Assembly: GCA_905142475.1 (NCBI GenBank)
Contig: LR990730.1
Location: 992,001 to 1,056,000 of the forward strand
DNA from: Xanthomonas hydrangeae
GTDB taxonomy: Bacteria; Pseudomonadota; Gammaproteobacteria; Xanthomonadales; Xanthomonadaceae
Direction of reading: 5' to 3'
Length of the DNA: 64,000 nt
Shown: positions 61,096 to 64,000 of the stretch, piece after piece
Layout of the letters: the number at the start of each line of letters is the position of its first letter
Numbering within the stretch: position 1 is the first letter of the stretch
Notes under the pieces: model-generated
Databases searched by the model: none
Told to the model about the DNA's origin: nothing
The model's input: only the letters and a program-made list of their open reading frames with translations
Program-made: the position numbers and the translations under genes

Positions 61096-62046
61096 ATGGC
61101 GAGCGAGGGCTGCCGGAATTGCTATAGCTCCGCTCACAACGGCGCTGCTAGGGTCCGACGCCACCGCTGCAAAGCGGCTTTCGACAACGCCGTACTGGCG
61201 TTGCCGCGCGGAACCCACACGGAGAGTCAACATGCACACAGCCAATCCAGCACCCTCACTCACACCGGTGCGCAGGCGCCGACCACGCGGCGGCGCGCAT
61301 CGCGCTGGTGGAAAGCAGCATTGGCGATCGGTCTGGTGGCGCTCGCGCCGGCGGCACTGGCCGGGCCCTACAAGATCTTCGGCAACCACTATGCGTGGGT
61401 GAACAATTTCAACGATCCCAACAACATCATCCAGGGCACCTTCGGCACCGGCAGCACGCCGGAGTTGACCGTGACCTTCAACTTCGCCGACTACAACCTC
61501 TACGGCTATCCGGAGATCGTGCGCGGCTGGCATTACGACTGGAATCCGACCAGCGACACCTTGTTCCCGAAGCAGATTTCCTCGCTGAGCAAGATCCCGC
61601 TCAAGTTCACCTACAGCGCGGGCGGCACCAATCTGGCCGGCGATTTTGCCTATGACATCTTCTTCCGTTGGGATACCGCCAAGGGCAACCCGCAGCTGGA
61701 AGTGATGATCTGGGGCGACCACAACTCCTGGCCGATCGGCACGCTGACTGCGAGCAAGGTGATCACTGCCGGTGGACGTACCTTCGACCTGTGGGAAGGC
61801 TTCAACTCCGGTGCCGGCTACTACGTCTACACCTTCATCCCGACCGGCACTGCCGGCCAGCCCACGCTCAAGACCAGCGGCAGCCTCAACGTGGATGCCA
61901 AGCCGTTCCTCACCTGGCTGCAGACCAACCGGTCCAAGGATGGGCGCTACAACAACAGCATGTATCTGCATGCGGTTGAAGCGGGTTTTGAAGTGGTGCG
62001 CGGCAATGGCTGGGCCAAGGTCAGCGCCACGCTCGACGCACAGTAA
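61096..62046 (+). CDS. Secreted GH12 endoglucanase/xyloglucanase, first copy (start uncertain)
   Basis: The frame ending at 62046 encodes a complete GH12 domain after a signal region, WKAALAIGLVALAPAALAG. Conserved stretches are YPEIVRGWHYDW, the nucleophile Glu in QLEVMIWGD, FDLWEGFN, and the acid/base Glu in VEAGFEVVRG, 97 residues apart. GH12 enzymes cut beta-1,4-glucans or xyloglucan in plant walls. The only ATG with a good ribosome site (GGAGAG, ATG 61232) is in a different frame and reads MHTANPAPSL before running out. Either a base has been lost between 61232 and about 61300, or the in-frame ATG at 61096 or a TTG at 61201 is used. The catalytic part is intact. It is followed by a paralogue in tandem. 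Confidence 0.75.
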   Translation: MASEGCRNCYSSAHNGAARVRRHRCKAAFDNAVLALPRGTHTESQHAHSQSSTLTHTGAQAPTTRRRASRWWKAALAIGLVALAPAALAGPYKIFGNHYAWVNNFNDPNNIIQGTFGTGSTPELTVTFNFADYNLYGYPEIVRGWHYDWNPTSDTLFPKQISSLSKIPLKFTYSAGGTNLAGDFAYDIFFRWDTAKGNPQLEVMIWGDHNSWPIGTLTASKVITAGGRTFDLWEGFNSGAGYYVYTFIPTGTAGQPTLKTSGSLNVDAKPFLTWLQTNRSKDGRYNNSMYLHAVEAGFEVVRGNGWAKVSATLDAQ

Positions 62047-62284
62047 TCTGCAATAACGTGGTCTTGTGCGCGACGCATGCATGCGTCGCGCATCGGATGG
62101 GGCCACGGTGATCGGTCTGCAGGGATGGCCACGTCCTCGCCCCGTCAGCGCGAGGGTATCCGTTGCCAGTGGCGCAACTGTGTCGATGGCGCCGGATGCG
62201 TAATGGTCGTTCGTTCACCGCTCGGCGCGTTGCGCTGCACGCTGGTGGACGAACGTTTATCCATCCATCATCGGAGTCCACCCC

Positions 62285-63082
62285 ATGCAGTTGCACGACA
62301 GTTTCCGTTCGCTGACGTCTGTTGGTTCCAACCGGTTGCCGCGCGCTGTGGCGTTGGCCTTGGTGCTGGTCGCATCCAGCGCCGGCGCCGCTACCGGCGA
62401 GACCAAGGTCTACGGCACGCAGTACGCCTACAACAATAATTTCAACGACAAGAACAACAACATCAAGGCGACCTTCGGCTCGGGCAGCACGCCGAGCATG
62501 ACCGTGACCTACAACCTGCCCAGCGGAACGTTGTATGGGTATCCGGCCATTTGCCGCGGTTGGCACTACACGATGAACCCGGCCACCGACAGCTACTTTC
62601 CGCATCAGGTGTCCAAGATCGGCAGCCTGAGCGGCGCAGTGGCGTTCACCACCAGCGGCAGTGGGCAGACCGGTGACTTTGCCTACGATCTGTTCTTCCG
62701 CAAGGACGCCAGCAAGGGCGACCCGCAGCTGGAAGTGATGATCTGGGGCGCCAACAATTCCTATCCGCTGGGGACGCTGACCACCGCCAATGCCATCACC
62801 TCCGGCGGCGTCACCTATGACCTGTGGGAAGGCAATAACTCCGCTGCTGGCTATTACGTGTACACCTTCATCCCGCACGGCACCGCGGGCAACAGCAATG
62901 CGTTGCCGGCAAAGGGCAATCTCAATGCGGACGTCAAGGCGTTCTTGACCAAGCTGCAGGAGTTGCGTGGCGGCGATGGCCGTTACAGCAACGCGCTGTA
63001 TCTGCAGGTGGTGGAGGGCGGCTTCGAAGTTACCGGCGGGATGGGTTCGGTGTCGCTGAGTGGGGCGATCACCGCCAAATAA
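62285..63082 (+). CDS. Secreted GH12 endoglucanase/xyloglucanase, second copy
   Basis: The 265-residue protein starts at ATG 62285 with a signal peptide ending near ASSAGAA. GH12 landmarks are YGYPAICRGWHY, nucleophile Glu150 in QLEVMIWGAN, YDLWEGNNSAAGYYVYTF, and acid/base Glu248 in VEGGFEVTGG. It shares most conserved blocks with the gene just upstream (gap 238 bases) and appears to be its tandem duplicate. It would be exported and then secreted by a type II system to degrade plant cell-wall glucan. Confidence 0.88.
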   Translation: MQLHDSFRSLTSVGSNRLPRAVALALVLVASSAGAATGETKVYGTQYAYNNNFNDKNNNIKATFGSGSTPSMTVTYNLPSGTLYGYPAICRGWHYTMNPATDSYFPHQVSKIGSLSGAVAFTTSGSGQTGDFAYDLFFRKDASKGDPQLEVMIWGANNSYPLGTLTTANAITSGGVTYDLWEGNNSAAGYYVYTFIPHGTAGNSNALPAKGNLNADVKAFLTKLQELRGGDGRYSNALYLQVVEGGFEVTGGMGSVSLSGAITAK

Positions 63083-63236
63083 GCGCGGCGATCAACAGCC
63101 CGCGCGTAACCAGCGGCTGGAAGCGGCATGCTCCCCGCGGACTCCGGCGCAGGGATGGTATGGGACGATTGCAACCAGCGGTCAGGTGCATTCGACGCGC
63201 TGCTCAGTGGTTGGTGTCATCGTTCTTGAGCTGTGC

Positions 63237-63268
63237 CATCCACCGCACGTGTCTGCGTGCGGTGGATG
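63237..63268. terminator. Long hairpin between convergent GH12 and PL4 genes
   Basis: CATCCACCGCACG and CGTGCGGTGGATG form a perfect 13-base stem around TGTCTG. There is no T tract on either strand. Its place between two convergent genes suggests a shared terminator or a 3'-end stabiliser. Confidence 0.5.
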
Positions 63269-63282
63269 CCGGGCAGGTACTC

Positions 63283-64000
63283 TTACATCGCCACCAGCTG
63301 GATGCTGTCGAACACGAATGCCGGGCTGAGGAAGCCATCGTCCGGCGATCCGGAGGCAACGCCGATTTCGATGCGGTTGCTGCCGGCCTGCAGCGCCGAG
63401 GCAGGAATGTCCACCTCGTATAGCGTGTTATTACCGCGCGTGGTGCCACGGGTGATGCCGCGCGTCTTGGGTTGGTTGGGTGTGGCCTGTATCGGTCCAT
63501 TCCAGCGCGCATTGACGCTGATCTGCGGACGCGCGCTGACCTGGCTCAGTGATACGAAGATGCGCAGGCGATAGCCACGCACTGCATTGGCCGCCAGGGT
63601 GAAGTCGATGCGGTTCGGCGTGTTGATGCTGCGCCACTGCACCGCCGGAAAGCTGCTCACACTGCTGGAGCCAACGGTGTAGGTGACCGGTGCCCAGCTC
63701 ATGCGTTTGTCGGAGGGATGCGCGCGCGGCAACAGATCCGCATACCGGAAACCGGCGGGCGTGCCATCGGCAATGCCGATCTGCCACTTCGGCGTGCCCG
63801 CCAATGCCACTGCCTGTAGCGCGGCTTGCGCCGTCGCATTGGCAAACACTTCGACATCGCGTTGGGCCACTTCCAGTTCGTTCTGGTAGAGCGTCAGGCG
63901 ATAGCGTCCCGGGCGCACGCCGGCAAGCTGGTAGTCGCCGCTGCCATTGGCCGTGGCCCAGTACTGCGCCTGGTCGCTGCGCAGGCCGACCACGGCGGGC
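63283..64000 (-). CDS. PL4-type rhamnogalacturonate lyase, C-terminal part
   Basis: This frame enters from the right edge and ends with TAA at 63283. The visible 239 residues hold a carboxypeptidase-regulatory/fn3-like domain (GDYQLAGVRPGRYRLTLY) and a jelly-roll, carbohydrate-binding-like domain (KWQIGIADGTPAGF to SPAFVFDSIQLVAM). This is the C-terminal layout of polysaccharide lyase family 4. Such lyases split rhamnogalacturonan I in pectin. The catalytic N-terminal domain is outside the window, so the call depends on the C-terminal domains and the plant-wall neighbours. Confidence 0.72.
   Translation of the reverse strand, partial: PAVVGLRSDQAQYWATANGSGDYQLAGVRPGRYRLTLYQNELEVAQRDVEVFANATAQAALQAVALAGTPKWQIGIADGTPAGFRYADLLPRAHPSDKRMSWAPVTYTVGSSSVSSFPAVQWRSINTPNRIDFTLAANAVRGYRLRIFVSLSQVSARPQISVNARWNGPIQATPNQPKTRGITRGTTRGNNTLYEVDIPASALQAGSNRIEIGVASGSPDDGFLSPAFVFDSIQLVAM

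Overview
The window looks like chromosomal DNA of a plant-associated Xanthomonas. It is GC-rich and carries several TonB-dependent receptors. It also has a nag locus with NagQ and NagR repressors beside type II secretion genes, the engB / cytochrome c4 / dsbA / endonuclease order, tandem secreted GH12 glucanases and a rhamnogalacturonate lyase. The species cannot be fixed from the sequence. No insertion sequence, CRISPR array, tRNA or rRNA was seen.

Layout. Bases 1-1260 hold the end of a type II secretion operon (gspL end, gspM, gspN). Bases 1261-22003 form an N-acetylglucosamine / N-glycan scavenging region. It contains a broken TonB receptor, a Tat-exported GH2 glycosidase, a broken GH89 alpha-N-acetylglucosaminidase, nagX, then nagQ-nagP-nagR-nagB-nagA, an S41 peptidase and a second, intact TonB receptor. 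LacI-type palindromes lie upstream of both receptors, and a TGG-N8-TGG direct repeat lies upstream of the first receptor and of nagQ, which suggests one regulon. Bases 22186-29249 carry cca, a soluble lytic transglycosylase and a third TonB receptor. Bases 30382-35717 (minus strand) carry betT-betB-betA for choline uptake and oxidation. Bases 35854-39859 carry an operon of cytochrome c4, two DsbA-like lipoproteins and an endonuclease/phosphatase-fold protein, with engB divergent. Bases 39930-47659 carry a metallo-beta-lactamase-fold protein, an AraC regulator, gshA, a two-component pair, a glycosyltransferase and a small lipoprotein. Bases 47919-51514 hold a frameshifted HWE-type sensor kinase. 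Bases 51792-54773 are a formaldehyde detoxification cassette (frmR, frmA, gfa, fghA) with a visible FrmR-type operator. Bases 55205-58839 hold a MocR-type regulator divergent from a phzF/eamA pair, and a small unknown gene. Bases 59796-60741 hold a frameshifted degV. Bases 61096-64000 hold two GH12 glucanases and the C-terminal part of a PL4 lyase.

Two themes stand out. First, at least four genes are interrupted, each by a different small lesion: a 67-bp perfect tandem duplication in a TonB receptor, an in-frame TGA in GH89, a one-base loss in the sensor kinase and an extra G in degV. The 5' end of the first GH12 gene is also suspicious. In the nag region the surface receptor and the glycosidase are hit while the cytoplasmic catabolic genes are intact. 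Second, a family of about 100-bp hairpin-forming intergenic repeats occurs in two orientations at three sites. At two of these sites it is amplified as 407-bp and 321-bp tandem units. These repeats generate many spurious reading frames that should not be annotated as genes.
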